DNA of 59,178 nucleotides from SAR202 cluster bacterium (GCA_022447825.1 JAKUTY010000001.1:68599-127776), one strand, 5' to 3'; shown: positions 43,171 through 52,548, counted from the first letter of the stretch. Numbers and translations: made by a program. Notes: a model not told the origin generated them from the letters alone.

Positions 43171-44283
43171 TTATTCAACAGGAGGTGTACCAGAAATATT
43201 TCCAGAACTTCGTCGTAAAAATGGGGGTAAATCTAAAGAATCCTGATCAAACTGAACTCTATTAATAGAAGACATTGTATTTTCAACATCTCTTTCCAAT
43301 AAACTTTCAGTGGTAGGAAAACCTGTAGCAATAATAGTTATTTTTATTTCTCCATCCATTCGATGGTCAGTACTCATTCCAAAAATTATATTCGCCTCAG
43401 GATCAACTACTCTTTGAATAACTTCAGCTGCCTCATGCAATTCATTAAGTTTCAAATCGGTCCCGCCAGTAATATTGAAAAGAACGCCTGTTGCCCCTTC
43501 GATTGAAACATCCATTAGAGGATTAGTAATTGCTTGCTGAGCAGCATCTCTAGCTCTAGTATCTCCAGAGCCCCAACCAATTGACATCCATGACGGACCA
43601 GCATCTTTCATAACACTAGAAACATCAGCGAAGTCTAGGTTAATGTCACCGGGATTTGTTATAAGTTCTGTAATAGACTGTACACCTAAACGCAATACAT
43701 CATCAGCTAATTTAAATGCATTTTCAGCAGTAACTTCTTCTTGAGAAATCACACTTAATCTTTGATTAGGTATAACCAAGCAGGTATCAACTTTTTCATG
43801 TAGTTTATCTATACCAGCCTGTGCTTGCCTAGATCGACGAATGCCTTCAAATGCAAATGGTTTAGTCACAACACCCACAGTCAACGCGCCTGTTTCTTTA
43901 GCTATTTCGGCAATTACAGGTGCAGCACCTGTTCCAGTTCCACCACCCATGCCAGCAGCAACAAAAACCATGTTTGCATCACGCAAAATATCGTAAATTT
44001 CCTCGCGACTTTCCTCAGCAGAAGCTGCTCCTTTCCCAGGATCTCCACCCACACCCATTCCTTGAGTTAATTGTTCTCCAATCCTAACTCTCACAGGAAC
44101 ATCACTACGTAATAAAGCTTGAACATCGGTGTTCATGACTATGTACTCTACACCAGAGACACGATCCTTAAACATTCTCGAAACAGCATTAGAACCTCCT
44201 CCTCCAACTCCAATCACTTTAATTTTAGCTACACCTTCTAACTCTCTACCTGATATAGCACCTGAAGCTGTATATATAGTCAT
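43171..44283 (-). CDS. ftsZ: Cell division protein FtsZ
   Basis: Tubulin-like GTPase that forms the division ring. The 370-residue protein has IKVIGVGGGGSNAVSRM, the GTP-binding GMGGGTGTGAAPVIAEIAKE (near residue 115), NTDVQAL, and the T7 loop NLDFADVSSVMKDAG. The linker after the GTPase domain is short. The C-terminal conserved peptide is DLPPFLRRS, which binds FtsA. It lies 17 bases after ftsA and ends at a strong hairpin. Confidence 0.97.
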   Translation of the reverse strand: MTIYTASGAISGRELEGVAKIKVIGVGGGGSNAVSRMFKDRVSGVEYIVMNTDVQALLRSDVPVRVRIGEQLTQGMGVGGDPGKGAASAEESREEIYDILRDANMVFVAAGMGGGTGTGAAPVIAEIAKETGALTVGVVTKPFAFEGIRRSRQAQAGIDKLHEKVDTCLVIPNQRLSVISQEEVTAENAFKLADDVLRLGVQSITELITNPGDINLDFADVSSVMKDAGPSWMSIGWGSGDTRARDAAQQAITNPLMDVSIEGATGVLFNITGGTDLKLNELHEAAEVIQRVVDPEANIIFGMSTDHRMDGEIKITIIATGFPTTESLLERDVENTMSSINRVQFDQDSLDLPPFLRRSSGNISGTPPVE

Positions 44284-44300
44284 AATTCCTCCGTGAAAGA

Positions 44301-45551
44301 TTAAATTTTCAAAGTAGTTTTAATTTTTTCAAAAATCTTGTTTTTAGAATTGTCACTTCTAAATTGTTTATTTTTAATATCGGCAAAATGTAAGTTCTGA
44401 TTTAAATCATTATTCCCATAAGTCAATAAACCTAGGGCAGTTGTAAATTGATCAACTTGAAGAGCTTCAGGAAAAATTATTTTGGAATTAATATGATTTT
44501 TTTGAATTATTGAATTAGGAATATACTGGTCAATCATTTCAAAAAATCCTGACAAATCAGAAGCACTCCCAGTAATATTGACTACTGTATTTGGGTCCTC
44601 TTTAATCCCTGCATGCCTCAATTTAATGTCTACTAAACGAATCAATTCTAGAGCCCTTTCTCTCATTAATTGCGCTAAGTCACGCCTTCGAATATTTATT
44701 GAAGTAGTTGATCCGATTACATTAATTGAAATTTCTTCATGAATATCAATTGATCCAGGAGAAGTATGGCCATACCTTAATTTTAAATTTTCAGCTTCGT
44801 CATAAGACATGTTATAAGTCAATGCAATGTCATTTGTAAATTGGAAACCTCCAACTGGAATAACGGATAAATAGACCATATTTCCTCGGTTAAATACAGC
44901 AATATCAGTAGTTCCTTTGCCAATATTGATCATTACAGAATTAACTTTCTCATGATTAATGTTGGAGGATGAATAATAATCAGCTAAGGGTTGAAAAATA
45001 AATTTCTCAACAGATAAACCTGCGCCACCTAAAGCATCCCTAATAAGATTTGTTTGTTCCAAATTTGCAGTAACTAAATGAGTAGAGACTTCAATACCGC
45101 GGGCATGCATCCCAACTGGATCAACTATCCCACCATGTCCGTCTATCTTATATCTGAAAGGAAATGTATGAATAATTTCTCTAAATTCATTTCTTGCTTT
45201 TAAATTTACCTCTTGAGGAATAGACATAATCTCATCATATGTAATCACTCCCTGGTAACCTACTTGAGAAAAATAATCCTCACGGTTTTCGAATCCGATA
45301 TGAGCTCCACTAATAGAAATGTAAATTGAATCCGAATAGCCCTGAGCCATATCAATAGCTTGAGAGAAACTGTTCTTAATCGAATCTACGGCAAGAGAAA
45401 CATTTTCAATTGACCCTTTTTTAATTCCATTAGACTTTGCATGACCAAAACCCACTACTTCTAGAGATTTCTTTTTAGATTTTGCGGCGATTAGTGTAGT
45501 CACTTTTGAAGTTCCTAAATCAATTGCTGTAATTAAATCGTTGTTAATCAT
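44301..45551 (-). CDS. ftsA: Cell division protein FtsA
   Basis: Actin-like ATPase that tethers FtsZ to the membrane. The 416-residue protein has the phosphate-1 motif ITAIDLGTSKVTTLIA, a 1C/SHS2 region (YISISGAHIGFENRED), INIGKGTTDIAVFNRG (phosphate 2) and VNITGSASDLSGF (adenosine). The C-terminal residues NKIFEKIKTTLKI form the expected amphipathic membrane helix. It sits directly between rsmH (6 bases) and ftsZ. Confidence 0.94.
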   Translation of the reverse strand: MINNDLITAIDLGTSKVTTLIAAKSKKKSLEVVGFGHAKSNGIKKGSIENVSLAVDSIKNSFSQAIDMAQGYSDSIYISISGAHIGFENREDYFSQVGYQGVITYDEIMSIPQEVNLKARNEFREIIHTFPFRYKIDGHGGIVDPVGMHARGIEVSTHLVTANLEQTNLIRDALGGAGLSVEKFIFQPLADYYSSSNINHEKVNSVMINIGKGTTDIAVFNRGNMVYLSVIPVGGFQFTNDIALTYNMSYDEAENLKLRYGHTSPGSIDIHEEISINVIGSTTSINIRRRDLAQLMRERALELIRLVDIKLRHAGIKEDPNTVVNITGSASDLSGFFEMIDQYIPNSIIQKNHINSKIIFPEALQVDQFTTALGLLTYGNNDLNQNLHFADIKNKQFRSDNSKNKIFEKIKTTLKI

Positions 45552-45557
45552 ATAAAC

Positions 45558-46484
45558 CTACACTTGCTCACTAATTGGAATTCTTTGGACTATACGTAAT
45601 TTTGCACTACGACTTCTGGGATTATTATTTATCTCTTTTTCAGTTGGCTGTATAACTTTTTTATTAATTCTTCTAATTAATGCGGAATGCTGACACTGAC
45701 ATTCAATAATCGATGGAGAACAAATACAATCTAAAGAATTTTTTTTGAAAAAATTCTTTACTATTCTGTCTTCCAAGGAATGATACGAAATCACAGAAAA
45801 ACGACCTCCAAATTTCAACAATTTCAAGGCTTCTTCCAATCCTTTCTCTACATTTCTTAATTCTTGATTAACATAGATACGAAGAGCCTGAAAAACTTTC
45901 GTAGATGGATTAATTTTTGATTTAGATTTTCTTTTGCTATTGTAGATAATCTCTGTCAAATCATAAGTAGTTTTGATAGGTCTAGAAATCACAATTGATT
46001 TAGCTATGATTCTTGATTCCCTCTCTTCACCATATTTATAAAAAATATCTGCTAATTCTGATTCATCAAATGAGTTTAATACTTCGATTGCGGATATACC
46101 TTTTGTTTTATCAAATCTCATATCTAATTCGGAGTCAAATCTAAAACTGAAACCTCTCTGCTTGTCATCTATTTGCATGGAGGACAAACCTAGATCTAAC
46201 AGAATCCCGTCAACATGGAATTTATTAAAATTTCGAGCTATTTGAACCATATCCACATAATTTCCCTGAGTAATATTCACTCTATTCCCAAAACTAGCAA
46301 GATTTTGTTGAGCTAATAAAACTGCATCTGAGTCTAAATCAATTCCTATTAATGAAGAATTTGGGATTTTTTCTAATATTGCCTGAGAATGTCCGCCCAT
46401 ACCTAATGTAGCATCAACAAACACTCCATTATTCAATCCTTCAAATGAAGTAATTACTTCTGTCAATAAAACAGGTATATGCAC
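45558..46484 (-). CDS. rsmH: 16S rRNA (cytosine-1402-N4) methyltransferase
   Basis: Methylates C1402 in the ribosomal decoding centre. The 308-residue protein has the family N-terminus HIPVLLTEVI, the SAM motif VDATLGMGGHSQAIL, DGILLDLGLSSMQIDDKQRGFSF, FQALRIYVNQEL and ISYHSLEDRIVKNFF. In most bacteria it begins the mra/dcw cluster, followed by ftsL, ftsI and mur genes; here ftsA follows directly. No mraZ lies upstream. ATG 46484. Confidence 0.95.
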   Translation of the reverse strand: MHIPVLLTEVITSFEGLNNGVFVDATLGMGGHSQAILEKIPNSSLIGIDLDSDAVLLAQQNLASFGNRVNITQGNYVDMVQIARNFNKFHVDGILLDLGLSSMQIDDKQRGFSFRFDSELDMRFDKTKGISAIEVLNSFDESELADIFYKYGEERESRIIAKSIVISRPIKTTYDLTEIIYNSKRKSKSKINPSTKVFQALRIYVNQELRNVEKGLEEALKLLKFGGRFSVISYHSLEDRIVKNFFKKNSLDCICSPSIIECQCQHSALIRRINKKVIQPTEKEINNNPRSRSAKLRIVQRIPISEQV

Positions 46485-46561
46485 CCTGAACTTTCCCGTA
46501 ACTATTAAATTAACTGATCCCCTCTTCTTTACTCAATACGAGTATAATTTCACAACTGGAA

Positions 46562-46584
46562 TGCTTGCAGAGCAAGCAATTTTT
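46562..46584 (+). terminator. Terminator-like hairpin in the leader of mogA
   Basis: Stem TGCTTGC / GCAAGCA (7 bp, 3-base loop, 46562-46578) followed by ATTTTT at 46579-46584. It lies 55 bases upstream of mogA and 14 bases after a plus-strand TATAAT at 46543-46548 (no good -35 seen). It could attenuate the mogA-gpsA transcript. As no plus-strand gene ends just upstream, a plain end-of-operon terminator is unlikely. Confidence 0.5.
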
Positions 46585-46638
46585 GTTTCATTTTCGTACG
46601 ATTTTTCGTTTTTATGAGCATTTTAAGGGGTTATCACA

Positions 46639-47127
46639 ATGAATCAGCATTTTAAAGTAGGCATTTTAACCATAAGTGACTCAGGTTCAATTGGCAAAAG
46701 AAAAGATGTTAGCGGGCCAATTTTAGAAAAAATTGCTATGGCCAATAATTTAACAATTAGTCTAAAAGAAATTATCCCTGACGATTTCGATAAAATTAAA
46801 GAAACCTTAATGGACTGGAGTGACAACGGAGAAGTCGATTTAATTCTATCCACAGGTGGTACAGGATTAGGACCACGAGACAGAACACCTGAAGCTACAA
46901 AATTAATTTTAGACATAGAAGTTCCCGGAATAGCAGAAATCATGAGAATTCAATCTTTTTCAGAAACTCCTTTTGCCGTCCTCAGCAGATCAATTTCAGG
47001 TGTCAGGTCCGGATGCTTAATAGTAAATCTGCCTGGTAGCCCCTCAGGTGTTGAACAATGTATGAAAATCATATTACCCTCCATAAATCATGCCCTAGAA
47101 ATGATTAGAGGATGGAAAACACATTAG
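46639..47127 (+). CDS. Molybdenum cofactor biosynthesis protein MogA/MoaB
   Basis: Adenylylates molybdopterin before molybdenum insertion. The 162-residue protein has VGILTISDSGSIGKRKD, ILSTGGTGLGPRDRTPEAT (the substrate-binding signature), a conserved VPGIAEIMR and VNLPGSPSGVEQC. MogA and MoaB cannot be separated by these motifs. AAGGGG precedes ATG 46639. It heads a plus-strand operon running to gpsA. Confidence 0.88.
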   Translation: MNQHFKVGILTISDSGSIGKRKDVSGPILEKIAMANNLTISLKEIIPDDFDKIKETLMDWSDNGEVDLILSTGGTGLGPRDRTPEATKLILDIEVPGIAEIMRIQSFSETPFAVLSRSISGVRSGCLIVNLPGSPSGVEQCMKIILPSINHALEMIRGWKTH

Positions 47128-47129
47128 AT

Positions 47130-47885
47130 ATGATATTTCATATATTTACATTATTTCCAAAAATGTTTTCTGAAATATTTTCTGATGGAATAATTGGTCG
47201 AGCCTTAAATGAAAATCTGATTAAAATTAAGATACATAATATCCGTGATTATAGTAACGATAAACATTTATCAGTGGATGACCTGCCTTATGGAGGTGGG
47301 CCAGGAATGTTGATGACGCCGGAGCCAATCTTTAATGCTGTGAACAAAATTAAAGATCAGTACAAAATCAATGAGAACTCTCCTATCATCCTAACCACAC
47401 CGCAAGGAGATAAATTGACTCACAATATAGCTCAAAAATTTTCTGAATTCACTGAAATCATTATAATTTGTGGGAGATACGAAGGATTTGATGAAAGAGT
47501 AAGAGAAAATTTAGCTACTCATGAAATTAGTTTAGGAGATTTTGTTCTCAGTGGGGGTGAAATTCCAGCAATGGCAATAGTTGATTCAATCTCCAGATTA
47601 CTACCCAATGTATTAGGAAGTGATGAGTCAGCAAAAAATGATTCTTTTTATGACAATTTTTTGCAGTTTCCTCAATACACTAGGCCTTCAAATTTTGAAG
47701 GAATGATCGTACCTGAAATATTATTATCAGGAAATCATCAAAAAATAGACAAATGGAGAAAAATTGAATCCATCAAAAAAACTCTTAATAGGCGCCCAGA
47801 TCTTATAGACTTGAAGAAACTCAATCAAGAAGAAAAAGAAATTTACTATCAAATATTAGATGAAAATTCAAAGGAAAAAGAATGA
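47130..47885 (+). CDS. trmD: tRNA (guanine-37-N1) methyltransferase
   Basis: Methylates G37 of tRNAs to prevent frameshifting. The 251-residue protein begins with the family N-terminus IFHIFTLFPKMF and has DDLPYGGGPGMLMTPEPI, IILTTPQGDKL, the knot motif IICGRYEGFDERV and IGDFVLSGGE-type LGDFVLSGGEIP. The start ATG 47130 lies 2 bases after mogA; an in-frame ATG 47112 inside mogA would add 6 residues and is possible. It overlaps argF by 4 bases (ATGA). It is usually with rpsP and rplS, which are not here. Confidence 0.94.
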   Translation: MIFHIFTLFPKMFSEIFSDGIIGRALNENLIKIKIHNIRDYSNDKHLSVDDLPYGGGPGMLMTPEPIFNAVNKIKDQYKINENSPIILTTPQGDKLTHNIAQKFSEFTEIIIICGRYEGFDERVRENLATHEISLGDFVLSGGEIPAMAIVDSISRLLPNVLGSDESAKNDSFYDNFLQFPQYTRPSNFEGMIVPEILLSGNHQKIDKWRKIESIKKTLNRRPDLIDLKKLNQEEKEIYYQILDENSKEKE

Positions 47886-48802
47886 AAAGCAAAGACTTTT
47901 TAAGTATAAAAGACATTATTCCAGGAGAATTTATTAACTTAATTCAAACTGCAAGAGATATGAAAGAGCATGAAACCCCACAATTACTTATGGGAAAAAC
48001 TGCAGCACTAATATTTGAAAAACCATCTTTAAGAACTCGAGTGAGTTTCGAAGTAGGAATAAAACAAATGGGAGGAACATCTATTTTTCTTAGCAATAGT
48101 GAAATAGGGTTAGGAATCAGAGAACCAGTTTCAGATGTAGCTATGGTATTAGATAGATTAGTTGATGTAGTAATAGCTAGAGTATATTCGCATCAAAGTT
48201 TAATAGAATTATCCAACAATACATCCATTCCAGTAATCAATGCTCTTTCTGATATAGCCCATCCTTGCCAAGCATTAGGGGATTGTTTAACTATTTTTGA
48301 ACAAAAGGAACAACTAGAAGGATTATCTGTTGCATTTGTTGGAGATGGCAATAATATAGCTGGAAGCCTTGCTTTAGCATGTGCTTATTCTGGAATGAAT
48401 TTCGGAATCGCATCCCCACAAAAATACCAATTAAATCCGAAAATTTGGAAAGAGGCTCAAGAAATTGCACAAGAGAATAATACTAATATGCAATGGTCTT
48501 CAAATGTAAAAGACATCGTCTCAAATGCCGATGTTGTCTACACTGATGTATGGGTAAGCATGGGAGACGAAGACGAAAAAGAGGAAAGGCTTAGCACTTT
48601 TTCATCATATCAAGTTAACGAAAAAGTACTGTCATTTGCCAAAAATGATTGCTTGTTCATGCATGATATGCCTGCACATCGTGGCGAAGAAATCTCAATA
48701 AATATGTTAGATCACCCTAACTCTGTAGTGTATCAACAAGCAGAGAATAGATTACATGCTCAAAAAGCAGTAATTAGAAACATATTCGAATCAAGTTTTT
48801 AA
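47882..48802 (+). CDS. argF: Ornithine carbamoyltransferase
   Basis: Forms citrulline from ornithine and carbamoyl phosphate in arginine synthesis. The 306-residue protein has the carbamoyl phosphate motif FEKPSLRTRVSFEVG, AHPCQALGD, DVWVSMGDEDEKEER (ornithine loop, SMG) and FMHDMPAHRGEEI (family HCLPA variant with D-M in place of C-L). The change of the usual catalytic-loop cysteine to aspartate is worth noting. It is translationally coupled to trmD and followed 1 base later by der. Confidence 0.92.
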   Translation: MKSKDFLSIKDIIPGEFINLIQTARDMKEHETPQLLMGKTAALIFEKPSLRTRVSFEVGIKQMGGTSIFLSNSEIGLGIREPVSDVAMVLDRLVDVVIARVYSHQSLIELSNNTSIPVINALSDIAHPCQALGDCLTIFEQKEQLEGLSVAFVGDGNNIAGSLALACAYSGMNFGIASPQKYQLNPKIWKEAQEIAQENNTNMQWSSNVKDIVSNADVVYTDVWVSMGDEDEKEERLSTFSSYQVNEKVLSFAKNDCLFMHDMPAHRGEEISINMLDHPNSVVYQQAENRLHAQKAVIRNIFESSF

Positions 48803-48803
48803 A

Positions 48804-50129
48804 ATGTCTTCTCAATCTATGCCATTAGTCTCAATTGTTGGTAGACCAAATGTGGGAAAATCCACATTATTTAATAGAATTACAGGCCAAAGATCTGCGA
48901 TAGTATCAGATATTTCGGGAACAACCAGAGATCGTGTATTGCAAGAAGCTGAATGGGGCGGGTCTCATTTCACTTTAGTTGACACTGGTGGATTAGAGCT
49001 ATTTCCTGAATCAGTAATTTTAAAGCAAGTAGAAGAACAAATTCTCTATGCTATCCAAGAAAGTGATGTGATCATTGTTCTAGTAGATATTTCTGTAGAA
49101 ATCACTCTTTCTGATAGAGAAATCTGCGATTTAGTTAGAAAAACAGGCAAACCAATAGTATTAGCTGCAAATAAATCAGACAATGACAATAGAGAAACCC
49201 TAGTTTCTGATTTATATGAACTGGGATTAGGGAACCCAATTCCAATAAGCGCTTACCACAACAAAGGTATAGACGATTTAATGGCAAATGTGCTTAAAAA
49301 TTTACCATTAAAAACACAATTCTCAGAACCTGACAGTGACTTAAACTTATCAATTATAGGAAGAACAAATGTTGGTAAATCCTCTTTAATCAACACTTTA
49401 ACTGGAGAGAAAAGAGCTATAGTGAGTGAAATCGCCGGAACCACAAGGGATGCATTAGACACTATTATTAAGTATGAAGAGCAAGACATCACATTAATTG
49501 ATACTGCAGGAATTAGACGAAGAGGTAAAATCGAACAGGGCATTGAAAAATACAGCATCCTCAGAGCAGTTCGTGCAATTAACAGAAGTCATGTTGCAGG
49601 AATTGTAATTGATGCAACTGAATCAGCAACTGCTCAGGACACCCATATTGCCAGCTATGTCATTGATGCTCTTAAAGGATTCTTTATTATTGTAAATAAG
49701 TGGGATACATCTAAAGAATTAGGAATAAACAAACAAACTATTACAAGAGAAATCAGAGAAGCTTTTAAATTTGCCAGTTATGCACCTATATGTTTTACAT
49801 CTGCATTAAATGGTACAGGCATCAATGATGTTCTTAATACTGCTTTGAGAGTTCAATCAGAATGGTCTAAAGAAATTCCTAGACCCGACGTCAGAAAAAC
49901 TATAATGTCTGCTGTAGCAGAACACCCTCCAGCAACTAGAGGCAAGAGAGAATTAAAAATTTATAGCGCAGTTCAAGATGGATCAAGGCCTCCAAGTTTC
50001 ACATTTTTTGTGAATCACTCTGACATGATTCATTTTTCTTACCAGCGTTATCTAGAAAATATTCTTCGAAATAATTTTGGATTTGAAGGAAGCCCTCTAA
50101 GAGTAAGGTTTAAAGGTTGGAAAACATAA
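48804..50129 (+). CDS. der: Ribosome-associated double GTPase Der (EngA)
   Basis: Assists large-subunit assembly. The 441-residue protein has two tandem GTPase domains: G1 motifs GRPNVGKSTLFN (near residue 13) and GRTNVGKSSLIN (near 185), with DTGG and DTAG switch motifs, ANKSD and VNKWD specificity motifs. The C-terminal KH-like domain is intact. It starts 1 base after argF and ends 1 base before plsY. Confidence 0.96.
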   Translation: MSSQSMPLVSIVGRPNVGKSTLFNRITGQRSAIVSDISGTTRDRVLQEAEWGGSHFTLVDTGGLELFPESVILKQVEEQILYAIQESDVIIVLVDISVEITLSDREICDLVRKTGKPIVLAANKSDNDNRETLVSDLYELGLGNPIPISAYHNKGIDDLMANVLKNLPLKTQFSEPDSDLNLSIIGRTNVGKSSLINTLTGEKRAIVSEIAGTTRDALDTIIKYEEQDITLIDTAGIRRRGKIEQGIEKYSILRAVRAINRSHVAGIVIDATESATAQDTHIASYVIDALKGFFIIVNKWDTSKELGINKQTITREIREAFKFASYAPICFTSALNGTGINDVLNTALRVQSEWSKEIPRPDVRKTIMSAVAEHPPATRGKRELKIYSAVQDGSRPPSFTFFVNHSDMIHFSYQRYLENILRNNFGFEGSPLRVRFKGWKT

Positions 50130-50130
50130 C

Positions 50131-50814
50131 ATGTCTACACCATATATCTTAGGTTTTATTGCTATAACATTAGGATATCTATGCGGATCTATTCCCGTAG
50201 GACTTTGGATAGGAAAACTTGTTCTAAATGTTGACATCAGAAATTATGGTAGTGGAACAACAGGGGCAACAAATGTCATAAGAACCTGTGGGCTAAAATG
50301 GGGAATCATTGTATTTTTTATAGATATATTTAAATCCATCATTCCTACTTTTCTAACAGTCGTTGCTAGTAACAATGGAATAGTTCCTATTTGGACCCCA
50401 CCAATTATTGGAATGAGCATAATGTTTGGTCATAACTGGCCAGTTTTTGCAAATTTTCACGGAGGAAAAGGAGTGGCTGTTGGATTAGCTACTTTATTTG
50501 TTATGTCACCTTTCTCAGGAATACTCGCATTTTCAATTGCTTTAATAATTATGTTATCAACTAAATATGTTTCTGTAGGTTCAATGATAGGCTCATTAGT
50601 TGGTGGAATTGGGTTATTTTTACAAATCACGATGGAAGATTTTCCTATAGAAATTATTCAAACACGAGATTTCTCATATGCAATTTTTGCAATAGGAGGA
50701 ACAGTTTTAACTCTCTACAAGCATAAAGACAATATTGAGCGTCTTTTAAAAGGCGAAGAAATGAAACTTGGTGATCCTGCAAAAATAATAAATACAAAGG
50801 AAATTCATGACTAA
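50131..50814 (+). CDS. plsY: Glycerol-3-phosphate acyltransferase PlsY
   Basis: Membrane enzyme that acylates glycerol-3-phosphate using acyl phosphate. The 227-residue protein has the three cytoplasmic motifs: GSIPVGLWIGKL / DIRNYGSGTTGATNVIRT, GHNWPVFANFHGGKGVAVGLAT, and HKDNIERLLKGEE at the C-terminus. It has several membrane segments. The order der-plsY-gpsA is common in bacteria. It overlaps gpsA by 8 bases. No plsX is in the window. Confidence 0.95.
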   Translation: MSTPYILGFIAITLGYLCGSIPVGLWIGKLVLNVDIRNYGSGTTGATNVIRTCGLKWGIIVFFIDIFKSIIPTFLTVVASNNGIVPIWTPPIIGMSIMFGHNWPVFANFHGGKGVAVGLATLFVMSPFSGILAFSIALIIMLSTKYVSVGSMIGSLVGGIGLFLQITMEDFPIEIIQTRDFSYAIFAIGGTVLTLYKHKDNIERLLKGEEMKLGDPAKIINTKEIHD

Positions 50815-51814
50815 AATAGCAGTTATTGGCGCGACAACTTGGGGTACTACACTTTCAATAGTTAACGCTACTTCAAATAAAGATAATGAAATATATCTGC
50901 TAACAAGATCACCGTATGAAACTGAAAAATTGGTAAATGATAATCAAAATTCAAAATTCCTTCCTGGATATCCATTCCCCTCAAATATTCATATTACACA
51001 CTCAAACTCTGAAGCATTAAACAATACAGAACTAATTATTATTGCTGTTCCAAGTATGAATTTTCGTGAAAACTTAAAAAGTATAAATGATTATGTTCCA
51101 TCCACTTCTATTTTTTTGAGTGCTACTAAAGGAATTGAAATTTCATCTGGGTTAAGAATGACAGAGATTATAAAAGAAGAACTAACAAATATTTCCGATC
51201 ATAATATTTGCGTTTTATCAGGTCCAAATTTGGCAAAAGAAATCATTGAAGGAAAACCCTGTTCTAGCGTAGTTGCTAGTACAGATGAAACTACAATCAA
51301 AAATGTTCAAAAAATATTAAACTCTGAACTTATAAGGTTATACGGCAATACAGACATTGTAGGTGTAGAAATTGCGGGAGCAATGAAAAATATAACTGCT
51401 ATAGCGTCAGGGATTTCAGAAGGTCTCAATTTTGGAGATAACGCAAAATCATCTTTAATTACCAGAGGATTAGCAGAAATGACTCGCTTTGGTATATCAA
51501 TGGGAGCAAATGAATCAACCTTTTCAGGTCTAGCAGGAATAGGAGATTTAATTGCTACATGTTCTTCTTCAAAAAGCAGAAATACTCAATTAGGAATTAG
51601 ACTTGGACAAGGAGAGAGCATAGAAGACATTCAATCTTCTATGGTAAATGTAGCAGAGGGAGTTTCTACAACCCAAGCTGTAATGAAAATAGCAAAATCT
51701 ATGAAAGTGAATATGCCTCTTACTGAAGCAGTATATCAAGTACTATTTGAAAATATTAAACCTATAGATGCTTACAAATCACTCATGAATAGAAGTATTA
51801 AACTAGAAAACTAA
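50807..51814 (+). CDS. gpsA: Glycerol-3-phosphate dehydrogenase [NAD(P)+]
   Basis: Makes glycerol-3-phosphate for phospholipids, feeding the adjacent plsY. The 335-residue protein has a Rossmann motif IGATTWGTTLS, in which the usual middle glycine of GxGxWGTAL is threonine, then IIAVPSMNFRENL, LSGPNLAKEI, the catalytic lysine in GVEIAGAMKNITAIASGI, and AGIGDLIATCSSSKSRN. It ends overlapping the convergent rsmE by 4 bases. Confidence 0.94.
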   Translation: MTKIAVIGATTWGTTLSIVNATSNKDNEIYLLTRSPYETEKLVNDNQNSKFLPGYPFPSNIHITHSNSEALNNTELIIIAVPSMNFRENLKSINDYVPSTSIFLSATKGIEISSGLRMTEIIKEELTNISDHNICVLSGPNLAKEIIEGKPCSSVVASTDETTIKNVQKILNSELIRLYGNTDIVGVEIAGAMKNITAIASGISEGLNFGDNAKSSLITRGLAEMTRFGISMGANESTFSGLAGIGDLIATCSSSKSRNTQLGIRLGQGESIEDIQSSMVNVAEGVSTTQAVMKIAKSMKVNMPLTEAVYQVLFENIKPIDAYKSLMNRSIKLEN

Positions 51815-52539
51815 ATATCAAAATCTCCTGCCTCATATAATAAAATACTTGAAATTATTGATCCGGCAGTTTCAGATCTGAAAATCCTCTTTCCTAGCGA
51901 CAGTGAAAAAGCACCATTCAATTTTGCGTTATCAATCTCATCTTCAGTAAATCCACCTACAGGACCTATAAATATAGATATAGGAGAACTTAAACCGTCG
52001 TTGATTAAAGGCTTTAAATTCAAAATTTTTTCTCCTTCCCACGGTATTAGAATCGACCCTTCAGTAATATTTTGAATGGCATTATGAAAGTTTTGAGTTT
52101 CATTTAATAAGGGTAATATAGATCTACCATTTTGCTCTGCAGACTCTTTAATGATTTTTTCCCATCGCATTTTTCTATTATTGCTTGGACCTTCTACTTC
52201 GGTTCTATCTGAAATAATTGGGGTAAAATTTGTAACACCAACTTCAACACATTTTTGTAAGGCATACTCAAACCTGTCAGCTTTAATCAAAGATTGAAAT
52301 AGATGTATTTTAATTTCAGGTTCATTATCCATCAAATATGAATCGATCACAGTACCATATACAGATTTTTTATCTATACGATTTAACTGGATCACAGCCT
52401 CTTTTCCTTTGCCATTAAACCCGATAATCTGATCACCTTCTCTCATACGAAAAACTCTAGTTATCTGACTAGAAATTTCGACAGGAAATCCAATCTGTAA
52501 ATTAACATTCAAATCTGAATCGAGAAAAAATCTATGCAT
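51811..52539 (-). CDS. rsmE: 16S rRNA (uracil-1498-N3) methyltransferase
   Basis: SPOUT-family knot methyltransferase for U1498 of 16S rRNA. The 242-residue protein has an N-terminal PUA-like domain (RMREGDQIIGFNGKGKEA), KADRFEYALQKCVEVGV, PIISDRTEV and the knot motif FIGPVGGFTEDEID followed by SLGKRIFRSETA. It is downstream of prmA after 9 bases; dnaJ-prmA-rsmE is a common order. Confidence 0.94.
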   Translation of the reverse strand: MHRFFLDSDLNVNLQIGFPVEISSQITRVFRMREGDQIIGFNGKGKEAVIQLNRIDKKSVYGTVIDSYLMDNEPEIKIHLFQSLIKADRFEYALQKCVEVGVTNFTPIISDRTEVEGPSNNRKMRWEKIIKESAEQNGRSILPLLNETQNFHNAIQNITEGSILIPWEGEKILNLKPLINDGLSSPISIFIGPVGGFTEDEIDNAKLNGAFSLSLGKRIFRSETAGSIISSILLYEAGDFDI

Positions 52540-52548
52540 AATATTCCA

